DNA of 64,000 nt, taken from positions 59,141 to 123,140 of the forward strand of contig JAKQSI010000067.1 of assembly GCA_029570205.1 (NCBI GenBank). The letters run 5' to 3'. Positions 1 to 8,933 of this stretch are shown here, piece by piece (the first letter of the stretch is position 1; the number at the start of each line of letters is the position of its first letter). This stretch comes from Candidatus Omnitrophota bacterium. Lineage in GTDB: Bacteria; Hinthialibacterota; Hinthialibacteria; Hinthialibacterales; JAKPRU01. The notes beneath the pieces are model-generated. The model had not been told where the DNA came from. It ran no database searches and saw only the letters and a program-made list of their open reading frames with translations. The position numbers and the translations under genes were made by a program.

Positions 1-245
1 GTGTCGAGCGTGTCGGCTATGGGGGCGGCCATCGGGAAGTTCCGGGTTTGCTGAACCTCATGCGGGTGTCCCTGGGAATCGCCGGAGATTCCTCCAATTC
101 GGGTGAAGGTTTTTGATGAAACTGTGATAAGTCACTCCCGTATTGCGCGCGGAGAGGCGGCTCATTCTTCGAGAGATTCAAGATGCCTTGCCCGATCTGC
201 TGGTGAGTTGCTGGAAAGGAAATATGGGGAAAGGCAGGCACAATT

Positions 246-268
246 CCTCCCCCGAAGATCGGGGGAGG
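246..268. repeat. Dispersed palindromic hairpin, copy 1
   Basis: Perfect inverted repeat with 10-base arms (CCTCCCCCGA / TCGGGGGAGG) around the trinucleotide AGA. The same core, CCCCGA-N3-TCGGGG, returns at 373-395 with opposite loop sense and, with one mismatch, at 61326-61347. Several copies within 64 kb suggest a REP-like dispersed element. Confidence 0.6.
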
Positions 269-372
269 TCAGGCGGGGGTTGACTGCTCAGAAAGGCCAG
301 ACGGCGATTAACACGAAAAACAGCTGCCATACCTCTGGAATCTCTCCTATCCTGAACTCAACTCCCCTTGTA

Positions 373-395
373 TTCCCCCCGATCTTCGGGGGGAA
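373..395. repeat. Dispersed palindromic hairpin, copy 2
   Basis: Perfect inverted repeat with 10-base arms (TTCCCCCCGA / TCGGGGGGAA) around TCT. It is the reverse-oriented relative of the hairpin at 246-268; the two form an inverted pair about 100 bases apart downstream of rho. Confidence 0.6.
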
Positions 396-479
396 GCATA
401 GGAGGCACAGAGGCCTGCCTTGCCATTTGTTTGCTCGGGCCGGTGTGGGGGGGCTGGTCGTGGGGACCGTTGTGGTTCC

Positions 480-1847
480 TCAGAGATCCGATTTCCCCAG
501 GGTTTCGAGGAACTCCTTGTTGCTTTTGGTTTTCTTGAGGCGTTCAATCAGGAGTTCCACAGCCTCGCTGGCATTCATTTCATTCAGGACTTTGCGCAGG
601 AGCCAGACCCGTTCCAACTCGTGAGGCTCCAGCAGGAGTTCCTCCCGGCGTGTTTTTGAGCGGTTAATATCGATGGCCGGGTAAATCCGGCGCTCGGCGA
701 GTTTGCGGTCGAGATGCAATTCCAGGTTGCCGGTGCCTTTGAATTCCTCGTAGATCACATCATCCATGCGGCTGCCGGTGTCGATCAGCGCCGTGCCTAC
801 GATGGAAAGGCTTCCACCTTCCTCGATGTTCCGCGCTGCGCCGTAGAATCGTTTCGGCGGAATCAGGGCGCTGGAGTCGATACCGCCGGAGAGAATCTTG
901 CCGCTGTGCGGAACGATCTGGTTATAGGCCCGCGCCAGGCGGGTGATACTGTCGAGCAGAATGACCACATCGTGCTTGTATTCCACGAGCCGTTTTGCTT
1001 TTTCGATCACCATTTCGGCGACCTGAACATGCCGTTCGGGCGGCTCGTCGAATGTGGAGGAAATTACCTCGGCATCCACAGACCGCTGCATGTCGGTCAC
1101 CTCTTCGGGACGTTCGTCAATCAGAAGAACGATCAGTATGGTATCGGGATGATTGGCGGTAATGCTGTGAGCGATGCCCTGGAGAAGAATGGTTTTCCCT
1201 GCGTTGGGAGGAGAGACGATCAGGGCTCGTTGTCCTTTGCCCATAGGCACGATCATGTCGATGATCCGTGCGGTGATTTTGTCCGGGGTGGTTTCCATCC
1301 GGAATCGCTCGCAGGGAAACAGCGGTGTGAGGTTGTCGTAAAGGATTTTGTCTTTTGCCGCTTCGGGCGGTTCGTAATTGATCTCGGTGACTTTGAGCAG
1401 GGCAAAATAGCGCTCTCCGCTTTTCGGCGGTCGGATCAGTCCTTTCACCATATCCCCTTTTCGAAGACCGAATCGGCGGATTTGGGAGGGCGAGATATAG
1501 ATATCGTCGGGACCGGGCAGGTAGTTGTAATTGGCGCTGCGCAGGAACCCGAATCCTTCGGGGAGGCATTCGAGCACGCCTTCTCCTTCCATAACGCCTT
1601 CGGGGCCTTCTTGCTGCGCCTGGTGCTGGAGGATGCGATAAATGAGTTCCTGTTTTCGAAGCCCGCTATAGCTATCCAGCCCCATTTCCTGTGCCATTTG
1701 GGTCAGTTCCGAGATGGTTTTCCGTTTCAGGACGGCAACGGCCATAGCGGGTTTCCGTGTGATAATCGGCTCCTCGATATCGTTGTCTTTCGGGAGTCCG
1801 GGGTCGGGGGCCTTGTGGGTATAGTAGGAGTTGCGGTCGTCATTCAT
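480..1847 (-). CDS. rho: Transcription termination factor Rho
   Basis: Hexameric RNA-dependent ATPase/helicase that terminates transcription in the cytoplasm. The 455-residue product shows the Rho N-terminal helical domain (about 40-85), the cold-shock-like RNA-binding domain (about 88-165) and the RecA-like ATPase. Visible motifs are Walker A SPPNAGKT (212-219), Walker B VVILLDS (294-300), the Q-loop region [15 protein letters not shown] (320-334) and R-loop [10 protein letters not shown] (371-380). Length is slightly above the usual ~420 because of a charged N-terminal tail. I chose the ATG at 1847 because it overlaps the coaE stop as ATGA; in-frame ATGs at 1871 and 1961 would extend it into coaE, and 1871 has a weak GGAA upstream. 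It is last in polA-coaE-rho, probably translated by coupling. Identity is certain; the start is less so. Confidence 0.97.
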   Translation of the reverse strand: MNDDRNSYYTHKAPDPGLPKDNDIEEPIITRKPAMAVAVLKRKTISELTQMAQEMGLDSYSGLRKQELIYRILQHQAQQEGPEGVMEGEGVLECLPEGFGFLRSANYNYLPGPDDIYISPSQIRRFGLRKGDMVKGLIRPPKSGERYFALLKVTEINYEPPEAAKDKILYDNLTPLFPCERFRMETTPDKITARIIDMIVPMGKGQRALIVSPPNAGKTILLQGIAHSITANHPDTILIVLLIDERPEEVTDMQRSVDAEVISSTFDEPPERHVQVAEMVIEKAKRLVEYKHDVVILLDSITRLARAYNQIVPHSGKILSGGIDSSALIPPKRFYGAARNIEEGGSLSIVGTALIDTGSRMDDVIYEEFKGTGNLELHLDRKLAERRIYPAIDINRSKTRREELLLEPHELERVWLLRKVLNEMNASEAVELLIERLKKTKSNKEFLETLGKSDL

Positions 1848-2461
1848 TGGGGGCGCAGGTGGGTCTGCCATATACGTTCCACTTGGGCGTCGAGGTCTTC
1901 CATAGTTCCTCGGTTGTCGATTATTAGCATAGTTTTCGTTATTTTTCGGTCTTCTTCCCATTGGGCTTCCTCACGTTTTTTTAGTTCCTCTGTGGACCAG
2001 CCACGAAGCTCTTTGAGCCGTGCGGCTCTCACCTCTCTCGGGGCGGTAACCCCGATCAGCACATCCGGTTCACCCGCCAATCCCCATTCGGGTAGAAGGG
2101 CGGCATCAATCACGAGTACCGGTGGCGAACCGGTATCTTTATTTCGATGTTCGGCGATTGCCTGACGGATCTGGCGGATCATTTTTGGGTGGACGATCCG
2201 GTTCAGATCCTCCAGGGAGCTCCGATCATTGAAAACAAGTTTCGCAAGTGTTTTCCGGTCAATGGATCCGTCTGTCGCGAGAATTCCGGTCCCGAACCGA
2301 GCGACCAACGCCTCATATTCCGGGTGGCCTTTCTCCAGAAGCGCATGACCAAGACGATCTGCCTCGATCAGACGCGCTCCTCGACCGGCCAGAAGAGACG
2401 CCACGGCGCTTTTTCCCGCTCCCGGCAGGCCGACCAGCCCCACCACTTTCCGCGTACTCAT
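1844..2461 (-). CDS. coaE: Dephospho-CoA kinase
   Basis: Catalyses the last step of coenzyme A synthesis, ATP-dependent phosphorylation of the 3'-hydroxyl of dephospho-CoA. The 205-residue product has the usual family length. It opens with the P-loop GLPGAGKS (11-18), followed by [13 protein letters not shown] (substrate-binding DxxxH-like region) and the LNRIVHPKM motif typical of CoaE. The start overlaps the polA stop by four bases (ATGA) and its own stop overlaps the proposed rho start in the same way, so the three genes should be co-transcribed and translationally coupled. Adjacency of coaE to polA is seen in several phyla. Nothing odd in the catalytic core. Confidence 0.96.
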   Translation of the reverse strand: MSTRKVVGLVGLPGAGKSAVASLLAGRGARLIEADRLGHALLEKGHPEYEALVARFGTGILATDGSIDRKTLAKLVFNDRSSLEDLNRIVHPKMIRQIRQAIAEHRNKDTGSPPVLVIDAALLPEWGLAGEPDVLIGVTAPREVRAARLKELRGWSTEELKKREEAQWEEDRKITKTMLIIDNRGTMEDLDAQVERIWQTHLRPQ

Positions 2462-5145
2462 AGATCGGCCCAGCTGTTTCCCCAGGAAACCTCCACGGGT
2501 GTGGGAACGGAGATTTCATTCGCCAGGGCAGTCTCCATGGTTTCACGAACCCCCTGAGCGATTTTCTCCACAATGGATTCCTTTACCTCAAACACCAGTT
2601 CATCATGCACAGTCAGAATCATATTCACCGGCTTGCCTGCAAAACGGCGATGGCAGTCCACCATCGCTTTTTTAAGCAAATCCGCTGCCGAACCTTGAAT
2701 CGGCGCGTTGATCGCTGCCCGGCGCGCATTCTCGGAACGCGCCCGGTTGGAATCTCCCAAACCGGGAGTGGGAATCCGACGACCCAGGATGGTTCTGACA
2801 TAACCGTTCTTTGCCGCCTCGCGGGCTATTTCCTCCATATACTCCCGTACACGGGGATACCGCTCGAAATACCGCTCGACATATTCCTTTGCTTCCTCCA
2901 CGGGAATCGCCAGGCGCTGCGACAGGCCATAGGGACTCATGCCGTAATTGAGACCGAAATTGATCTCCTTTGCCTTCCGCCGCATGTCCCTGCCGACATC
3001 TGTCAGCGAGACACCGAATACCTCTGCGGCGGTTCGCCGATGAATGTCCTCCCCTTTACCGAATGCCTGCAAAAGCCCCGGATCCTTCGACAGGTGGGCC
3101 ATGATCCGCAATTCAATTTGTGAATAATCGGCCGATAGGAGCAGATTTCCCTTCTCCGCGACAAAGGCGCGTCGCACACGATGTCCCAAGGGTGTCCGAA
3201 CGGGGATGTTCTGTAGATTCGGCGCACTGCTGGAGATTCTCCCTGTGTTGACAGCGGTCTGATTGTAATTCGTATGCACACGACCCGTCTGCGGGTCGAT
3301 CAACTCTTTAAGGCCTTCGAGATAGGTGGATTGCAGTTTCGCCCGCTGACGATATTCCATCATCAGGACAGCGATTCTATGTCCCTCGGAGGCCAGCTGT
3401 TCCAGGATGTCTGCACGGGTACTCTTTTTTCGACCGGTGAGCAGTTTTTTTTCATCATATAAAATCGCGGCCAGTTGCGAAGGGGAATTGACGTTAAACT
3501 CTCGTCCGACTTCCCGATAGATCTCCTTTTCCAGTTCTTCCAGTTCCTTCGCCAACTCTTGCGACTGCTGCTCCAGTGTTTCTCGATCGACCTTCACGCC
3601 GCACATTTCCATCTCGGCCAGCACGGTGACGAGAGGGATTTCCACTTCTTCGTAAAGCCTTTTCAATCCGAGCGAATCTATCTGTCCCTCGTAAAAACCG
3701 CACAACCGAAGTGCGGCATCGGCATCCTCGCAGGAGTAGGGTCCGGCCTGCTCGATGGGCACTTCCGCGAAAGATCTCTGTTTTCTCCCGGAGCCGATGA
3801 GATCCTCAATGGGAGTCATGCGCATCCCCAGGTGTTCCGCCGCCAGAACATCCAGTTTTCGGGTTGAGCGTTCCGGCTCACATAAATAGGAGGCAATGAG
3901 GCTGTCGTGGACAATCCCCGAAAGCCTCAGGCCGCCTCGACTCAAAACCTGGTAATCGAATTTCAAATTCTGCCCGCATTTTCTGCAATGCGGATCGGCA
4001 AGTATGGGGCCGATCAGTTCCTTGACCGTGGTCAATGGGACACAGTCCCCCTCTCGATGGGCGACCGGAATATACCATGCCTGACCCGGACGAATTGAAA
4101 AGGAAAGTCCGACCAAATCCGCGATGTTTGTGTTGAGGGAGGTTGTTTCCGTATCCACCGCAACCATCGAGGCTTTCCGAATTTCCTCTGCGACTGTTTG
4201 CAGGCGGTCATGTGACTGAACAATCTCATAGTTCATTGTCGCGGAGGTTTCCTGTGATTCCTTCTCGCGGACATGGGAGGCGGCCTGCTGTTCCTCCAAC
4301 TCCCTGGCGAGGGTGCGGAACTCTAATTCACGACAGACACGGAGCAATTCCGGGATATCCGGTGATGGGGGTGTGAGGAGTTTTTCTTCAAGTTCCAGGG
4401 GGACATCTCGGCGAATTGTTGCCAAGTCCCGCGACCGAAACGCCTGTTCCCGATATTCCCGCAGGCTGTCGCGCCGCTTTTGCCCCTTTACCTGGTCCAG
4501 GTTGTTGTACAGCGATTCCAGGGAACCGAATCGGACAATCAGGTCCACTGCGGTCTTTTCCCCGATGCCGGGAACTCCCGGAATGTTATCGACTGTATCT
4601 CCCATCAAACCGAACACATCCCGCAGCCGTTCCGGGCCGACCTGGTACCGTTCCCGGACTTCCTTTTCACCGTAGATCTTTGTGTTGTTTAAATGCTGTC
4701 GAAGAACCCGAATGTTTTTTCCGACCAACTGCAACAAATCTTTATCTCCCGAAGCGATCACGACATCCCAACCGTCCCGTGCCAGGCGGTCGGCGAGCGT
4801 TCCCAGAATATCGTCGGCTTCGTAACCGGGGTATGCAATCACCGGGATGCCCATCGCGTTCAAGACCTGTTTCATGTAAGGAATCTGAACCACGAGGTCC
4901 TCCGGAGTGGCTTCTCGGTTGCTCTTGTAGGAATCATCCAGTTCATGCCGAAAAGTCGGTTCCTTGCTGTCCCAAGCGACAATCAACGCATCGGGGGAAT
5001 AGGTCCGCAGCATCTGTCGAAGCGAATTGACGAAACCAAACACTGCCCCCGTGGGCATTCCATCCGTGGAACGGGATAAATCTCCGACCCCGTGGAAAGC
5101 CCGGAAGAAATATGAATTTCCGTCCACCAGAAGAGCTGTTTTCAT
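2458..5145 (-). CDS. polA: DNA polymerase I
   Basis: Repair and Okazaki-fragment-processing polymerase. The 895-residue product carries the 5' nuclease domain at the N terminus (LLVDGNSYFFRAFHG; EADDILGTLA; SGDKDLLQLV; PGIGEKTA), then a 3'-5' exonuclease domain that looks active (Exo I DTETTSL, Exo II NLKFDYQ, Exo III YSCEDADAA), and a family A polymerase domain with motif A SADYSQIELR, motif B RRKAKEINFGLNYG and motif C LTVHDELVFEV. All three activities therefore seem intact, unlike the proofreading-dead Taq type. I chose the ATG at 5145, where the protein begins MKTALLVDGN as in the family; an upstream ATG at 5196 adds 17 unconserved residues. First gene of polA-coaE-rho. Confidence 0.97.
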   Translation of the reverse strand: MKTALLVDGNSYFFRAFHGVGDLSRSTDGMPTGAVFGFVNSLRQMLRTYSPDALIVAWDSKEPTFRHELDDSYKSNREATPEDLVVQIPYMKQVLNAMGIPVIAYPGYEADDILGTLADRLARDGWDVVIASGDKDLLQLVGKNIRVLRQHLNNTKIYGEKEVRERYQVGPERLRDVFGLMGDTVDNIPGVPGIGEKTAVDLIVRFGSLESLYNNLDQVKGQKRRDSLREYREQAFRSRDLATIRRDVPLELEEKLLTPPSPDIPELLRVCRELEFRTLARELEEQQAASHVREKESQETSATMNYEIVQSHDRLQTVAEEIRKASMVAVDTETTSLNTNIADLVGLSFSIRPGQAWYIPVAHREGDCVPLTTVKELIGPILADPHCRKCGQNLKFDYQVLSRGGLRLSGIVHDSLIASYLCEPERSTRKLDVLAAEHLGMRMTPIEDLIGSGRKQRSFAEVPIEQAGPYSCEDADAALRLCGFYEGQIDSLGLKRLYEEVEIPLVTVLAEMEMCGVKVDRETLEQQSQELAKELEELEKEIYREVGREFNVNSPSQLAAILYDEKKLLTGRKKSTRADILEQLASEGHRIAVLMMEYRQRAKLQSTYLEGLKELIDPQTGRVHTNYNQTAVNTGRISSSAPNLQNIPVRTPLGHRVRRAFVAEKGNLLLSADYSQIELRIMAHLSKDPGLLQAFGKGEDIHRRTAAEVFGVSLTDVGRDMRRKAKEINFGLNYGMSPYGLSQRLAIPVEEAKEYVERYFERYPRVREYMEEIAREAAKNGYVRTILGRRIPTPGLGDSNRARSENARRAAINAPIQGSAADLLKKAMVDCHRRFAGKPVNMILTVHDELVFEVKESIVEKIAQGVRETMETALANEISVPTPVEVSWGNSWADL

Positions 5146-5590
5146 ACCACCACACCGGAGAGGAGGGCAGTCCGGTTCATTGGCGGATCCCACCAAGACT
5201 GCATTTGATTACTCGAATTACCCGAAACGGATGCGGAACCACACTGTCGGATCCGTTCAGACAGATGGAGTTCTTGAACTCACCGTGTTCGGGCCGGATG
5301 GATTCGGCAAATCCCATACATCGGATCGAGAGTCAGACTCTCCAATCGCCGGCGGCATACATGCCTGTGCCGACAAGATAATCTATAGGAAAAGAACGGA
5401 TATGAAATACGGTTGTCAGATTATACTGAAGAGTATCCTTCAATTCCGCGCAGGCCCCAAGCAGACGGAGACTCGACAATTTCAGGCTGGCGGTTTGATT
5501 ACGTCAAAGTCACTCTATCGCATTTTCAATGAGTTTGCAAGAGATTTTTCACAATCTTCCGGTATGCGCACAACCTGAAAGAAGCGAATG
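5146..5590. other. Intergenic stretch upstream of polA
   Basis: No coding sequence is supported. The region should contain the promoter of polA-coaE-rho, but I cannot point to a convincing -35/-10 pair; an ATTATA at 5420-5425 would be a minus-strand -10 (TATAAT) but no -35 lies at the right distance. Confidence 0.4.
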
Positions 5591-5621
5591 ATCGGGAGGG
5601 GGAGGCTCCCCCCTCCCTGAT
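5591..5621 (-). terminator. Hairpin terminator after the TPR-secretin gene
   Basis: A nearly perfect inverted repeat (ATCgGGAGGGGGA, loop GGC, TCCCCCCTCCCTGAT) starts a few bases after the secretin stop codon. In minus-strand direction it is followed by a moderately T/C-rich stretch (CTTCTTTC). It is well placed to end the pilus-like cluster before polA; the weak T-run lowers confidence in Rho-independence. Confidence 0.55.
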
Positions 5622-5628
5622 GTACGGG

Positions 5629-8600
5629 TTATCTTGCCGTGGCCGTAACGGTCTCGCCCTCGGCGGCCCCTGTGATAATTCGAACCGTCACAAACCACAA
5701 GGTTGTCTGCTTGGAGACGTTATACGAGACATCCTGAAACAGGCTTCCGACAAATGGGAACTTGGAGACGAACGGGACAGCCAGGGTTGACTCTTGGACA
5801 TTGTCTTGCATCATGCCGCCCATCACCACCGTCTCGCCATTTTTCAGACGCACCGTGGCCATCATAGCCTGCTGGGCAAAGAATGGCTCACCGAGAGAGG
5901 CCAAGCCGGAAGTATCGACGGTTCCGCTTCCTTCGCTGGCTTCAACGACAACCGGCGCGCGGGAGTAAATCTCCGTTTTGTTCGGCATCAGTTCGATCAA
6001 CACATGGTCATCGTTCAGAATGACCGGATAGAATCGCATCAGGACACCCACAATCGCGCGATCGAATTCGATGATTAAACGGTTGTTGGTCGGGTCATCA
6101 TCGCCCTGATCGTCGATATCGGCGCTTGATATATACGGTTCCTGGGTTCCGACAAAAATCATCGGCTCATTCATATTGGCGGTCGGGACATGGAGAACCT
6201 TGGGCGCAACCAGCACTTCTGCGGAACTCAGACTCTCCATCAGGCTCAGCACAAAGTTCAATCGGCTTTCCCCGAACGTATCCACGGTAAATCTCATGGA
6301 TTCTTTTGCGTCCGGGTCATTGATCATTCCAAGAGTCTGATCGGAGTCTTCAGGTTCCACGGAGATATGACTACGGAACGGATTCGTAATGAGATAATCA
6401 AGACCGACGGACCTCAGATCCTTTAAAGAGACGGAAACCGTGCGTTGTTCCATTTCCAACATCCGTGGCGGCCTGTCGAACGCATTGATGATGTTGGTAA
6501 TAAAGTCGAGAGCCTCCTTATCGGGAGTCAGAACAACCAGTGTGTTCGTGTTCATGTCCGGGAAGTAGGAGATGGAGAACAACGTGGTTAAGTCCTGACC
6601 GCCGCCGCCCTGTTGAATGTTGTAAAGCTCCCGGGAGCTTTCCTCAAAACCGCTGGAAAGGTCGATTTCCTGCCCTGATTCGTCCGTTCCCAGCGTATCC
6701 AGCCCTTGTACATCCAGGAACCGGGTTCGTGTGGTTTGGGTTTGATTGAAGAAAAGGAATCCGAGTACATCCGCGACATCCGTGACGGGGATGTGCTGAA
6801 TGCGATAGGTTTCAATCAGGACATCCTGCTGTGCTTCCCCACGGATACTGGCGAGATAATCGCTGACTCGCTTAAGATTCTCAGGCGTATCGACAACATC
6901 AATTGTTCCGCGTTCCTCATTGGGGAACATCCTTCGCCCCTTGAGGATGGCCTCCTGTTTGCCGGTTCCATACAGCATGGTTTCGAGGACCTCCACCACC
7001 GCGCGGGTTGTCTGAACACGCCGGTCCAGATCCTCTTCCCGTTGACCGATATCGAACATATCGGTCACGGCGAAATGCTGGGCGGTGAGTTCTCCTTCTT
7101 CCAGTTGGCCCTGGATCTGTTTATCCTGCAGGATTTGCTCCACGACGGAGATGTTTTCCGGGTAATCGACAACGATCAACGTATTATCGGGACTGAGGTA
7201 GAGTCGACGACCTTCTCCCGTCAAACCGCCGTATTGCCCGACATCCTGATACAGACGGAGTTCGATAATCCGATACAATTTCTTTGCTGTTTCGGGGTGA
7301 AGCTGGTAAATCCGAGTGACCAGCGGGCGATCTTCCTGGGCGATGGAGGGCATGTGATCCAGGAATTCCTGGACCTTCTCCAGGTTGTTTTCCGAATCTG
7401 TGACTACGAGGGAGCGTGTTCGATCGTTGAGGAACAGCTCCTTGCCGGGCATTTTCATGGAGCCGTCGGCCCCGTAAAGGATTGTGCGAAGGTCCTTGCT
7501 GGGATCTTCGAGGGTTTTCGGATCCTCCAGGATGGCTTTCAGGGTTTTGTACTGTGCCTCGGAAAGAGGGAAGATACGCGTTTTGAATCCCCGTTTTACG
7601 ATGATCGTGTCGCCTTTGCGTTCCCACATAAAGCCGTAGTTTTCCTGGATGAGATTGAGGATCTGACGAATCGTTGTGTCTTTATCTACCCGGAAATTGA
7701 CCTTACCGGCAACGCCTTCGCCGATGACCATTTTCAGTCCGCAGAGATTCGACAGGGTATTGAGGACATCGCTGATATCGGAATCGCCCTTGGTTTCATA
7801 CCCGTATTTGAGTTCGAGTTTTTCTTCCCAGGCTTTTTCCTGCGCGTCGAGAGCTTCCTTTTCCTGTTTGGCTTTGAGGGCCTTTTCATACTCTTCTTTG
7901 GAGGTGGCAAGGGCTTCCCGCGTGGGACCGTGATCCGGATAAACTTTTTGAGCGTCTTTCCAGGTTTCGACGGCCTTGATGACATCGCCTGCGCGGTAAT
8001 AGGTCATGCCTTCCTGGAATTTCTCGCTGGCGGAAGAGGAGAGCGCTTGTATCCGCGCGGCATCCGCGGCTGCCTGGCGGGCCTGTTCTTCCTGGGTGAG
8101 TTGGCTGCGCAAGGCGGCGGCCTCATCCAGCATTTTGGAGAGTTCGGGCTGATCGGGGAATTGAGTCTGAGCTTCCCGCAACACTTTTTCGGCCTCGGCG
8201 GGCTGTCGGGCATCCAGGTAAATGCGGGCTTTTTCCAGCGCCCGATCCAGGGCCGACTGGGTGGTTTCGTTCAATGTTTCCTTTGCACGGCTCTTTGTCA
8301 CGGAGGGGGCAGCCGGAGTGACCTCGTATCCGAGGCGGCGGAGTCGTTTGAGACGGCGCTGGGCACGCTCATGAGCCGGCGACAGGCGCAAAACCTCATT
8401 GTACGCTTCGATCGCTTTTTGGATCTCGCCTTCCTTTTCCAGGGCCAGCGCTTTTTCGTACACTGCCTCGACGTCGCCGGATGAACCGGTGGCTCCAATG
8501 ATTGCCGTCGAAGCGATCTCACTGTGCGTCACAAGAGCCGCGTGCGCTCCGCCCGCAAAAGCCAAACCAATCACCGAAAACGTAGTCAGGCAATAGAAGA

Positions 8601-8655
8601 ATGAGATGGGTGTGACGAAAGGCCGAGTTGAGACGGCTCGGTTCACCTTATCCAT
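5629..8655 (-). CDS. Secretin with N-terminal TPR region (PilQ/GspD-like)
   Basis: Outer-membrane channel subunit of a type IV pilus or type II secretion-like machine. The 1,008-residue product has a signal peptide (hydrophobic core FFYCLTTFSVIGLAFA, then GGAHA), a TPR region (about 60-260, with two Lys/Glu-rich helices), an STN/N0-like domain (about 290-360, starting near LKYGYETKGDSDISDVL), two or three ring-building N-domain repeats with LYRIIELRL and VADVLGFLFF segments, and a C-terminal secretin domain (SSAEVLVAPKVL; GETVVMGGMM; VPFVSKFPFVGSLFQ). TPRs in front of a secretin are unusual compared with PilQ, which carries AMIN domains. I chose the ATG at 8655, nine bases after AAAGGAG; another ATG lies nine codons upstream. 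Last gene of the cluster, with a hairpin just beyond. Confidence 0.9.
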   Translation of the reverse strand: MDKVNRAVSTRPFVTPISFFYCLTTFSVIGLAFAGGAHAALVTHSEIASTAIIGATGSSGDVEAVYEKALALEKEGEIQKAIEAYNEVLRLSPAHERAQRRLKRLRRLGYEVTPAAPSVTKSRAKETLNETTQSALDRALEKARIYLDARQPAEAEKVLREAQTQFPDQPELSKMLDEAAALRSQLTQEEQARQAAADAARIQALSSSASEKFQEGMTYYRAGDVIKAVETWKDAQKVYPDHGPTREALATSKEEYEKALKAKQEKEALDAQEKAWEEKLELKYGYETKGDSDISDVLNTLSNLCGLKMVIGEGVAGKVNFRVDKDTTIRQILNLIQENYGFMWERKGDTIIVKRGFKTRIFPLSEAQYKTLKAILEDPKTLEDPSKDLRTILYGADGSMKMPGKELFLNDRTRSLVVTDSENNLEKVQEFLDHMPSIAQEDRPLVTRIYQLHPETAKKLYRIIELRLYQDVGQYGGLTGEGRRLYLSPDNTLIVVDYPENISVVEQILQDKQIQGQLEEGELTAQHFAVTDMFDIGQREEDLDRRVQTTRAVVEVLETMLYGTGKQEAILKGRRMFPNEERGTIDVVDTPENLKRVSDYLASIRGEAQQDVLIETYRIQHIPVTDVADVLGFLFFNQTQTTRTRFLDVQGLDTLGTDESGQEIDLSSGFEESSRELYNIQQGGGGQDLTTLFSISYFPDMNTNTLVVLTPDKEALDFITNIINAFDRPPRMLEMEQRTVSVSLKDLRSVGLDYLITNPFRSHISVEPEDSDQTLGMINDPDAKESMRFTVDTFGESRLNFVLSLMESLSSAEVLVAPKVLHVPTANMNEPMIFVGTQEPYISSADIDDQGDDDPTNNRLIIEFDRAIVGVLMRFYPVILNDDHVLIELMPNKTEIYSRAPVVVEASEGSGTVDTSGLASLGEPFFAQQAMMATVRLKNGETVVMGGMMQDNVQESTLAVPFVSKFPFVGSLFQDVSYNVSKQTTLWFVTVRIITGAAEGETVTATAR

Positions 8656-8933
8656 CGAGGCTACTCCTTTTGACAATACCAAGCCTCCAGCTCGGTTTGG
8701 TCAAATGTGTATTTGTTAAGTCAGGCAACCTTGATCAGTTCCGTATCTCCAACCGAACAAACGCCGAATCCTCCACCGGCAGGCCATATTACCTCCACGC
8801 GAATCCCCTGTCTGTCTCTCCCCGATCATAGCGACTCGGCGCAATCGGGGCTTTGGCTTCAGGGGGGAGGGTCCATCGCCAATAACCGAAAAATCCCACA
8901 GTCCTTCTGCCATCTCCTTAGTTCATTTCGAAT

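Larger units (their letters stand above)
1..479. other. Intergenic stretch with two G/C-rich hairpins
   Basis: I see no credible gene here: the short open frames on both strands have biased, repeat-derived composition and no ribosome binding site. The stretch lies downstream of rho (which is read leftward) and contains two perfect hairpins, listed separately, and a short motif reading ggcacagaggcctgcct at 404-420 that recurs at 18661 and, less exactly, at 31345. The hairpins could end rho transcripts but are not followed by T-runs on the minus strand, so they look more like dispersed repeat units than classical terminators. Confidence 0.6.

Noticed and set aside
714..2165. Long open frame (483 codons) on the plus strand opposite rho and coaE
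   Set aside because: It is the mirror of two certain genes, has no ribosome binding site and reads as low-quality protein; high-GC antisense shadow.
6706..8484. Long open frame (592 codons) on the plus strand opposite the TPR-secretin
   Set aside because: Antisense to a confidently identified secretin; its translation is the complement of Lys/Glu-rich TPR helices (Phe/Leu-rich) and not a membrane protein.
8716..8913. 65-codon minus-strand frame between the secretin and the 508-residue protein
   Set aside because: AAGGAG touches the ATG with no spacing, and the translation is basic and unstructured; no support for a pilP-like gene there.
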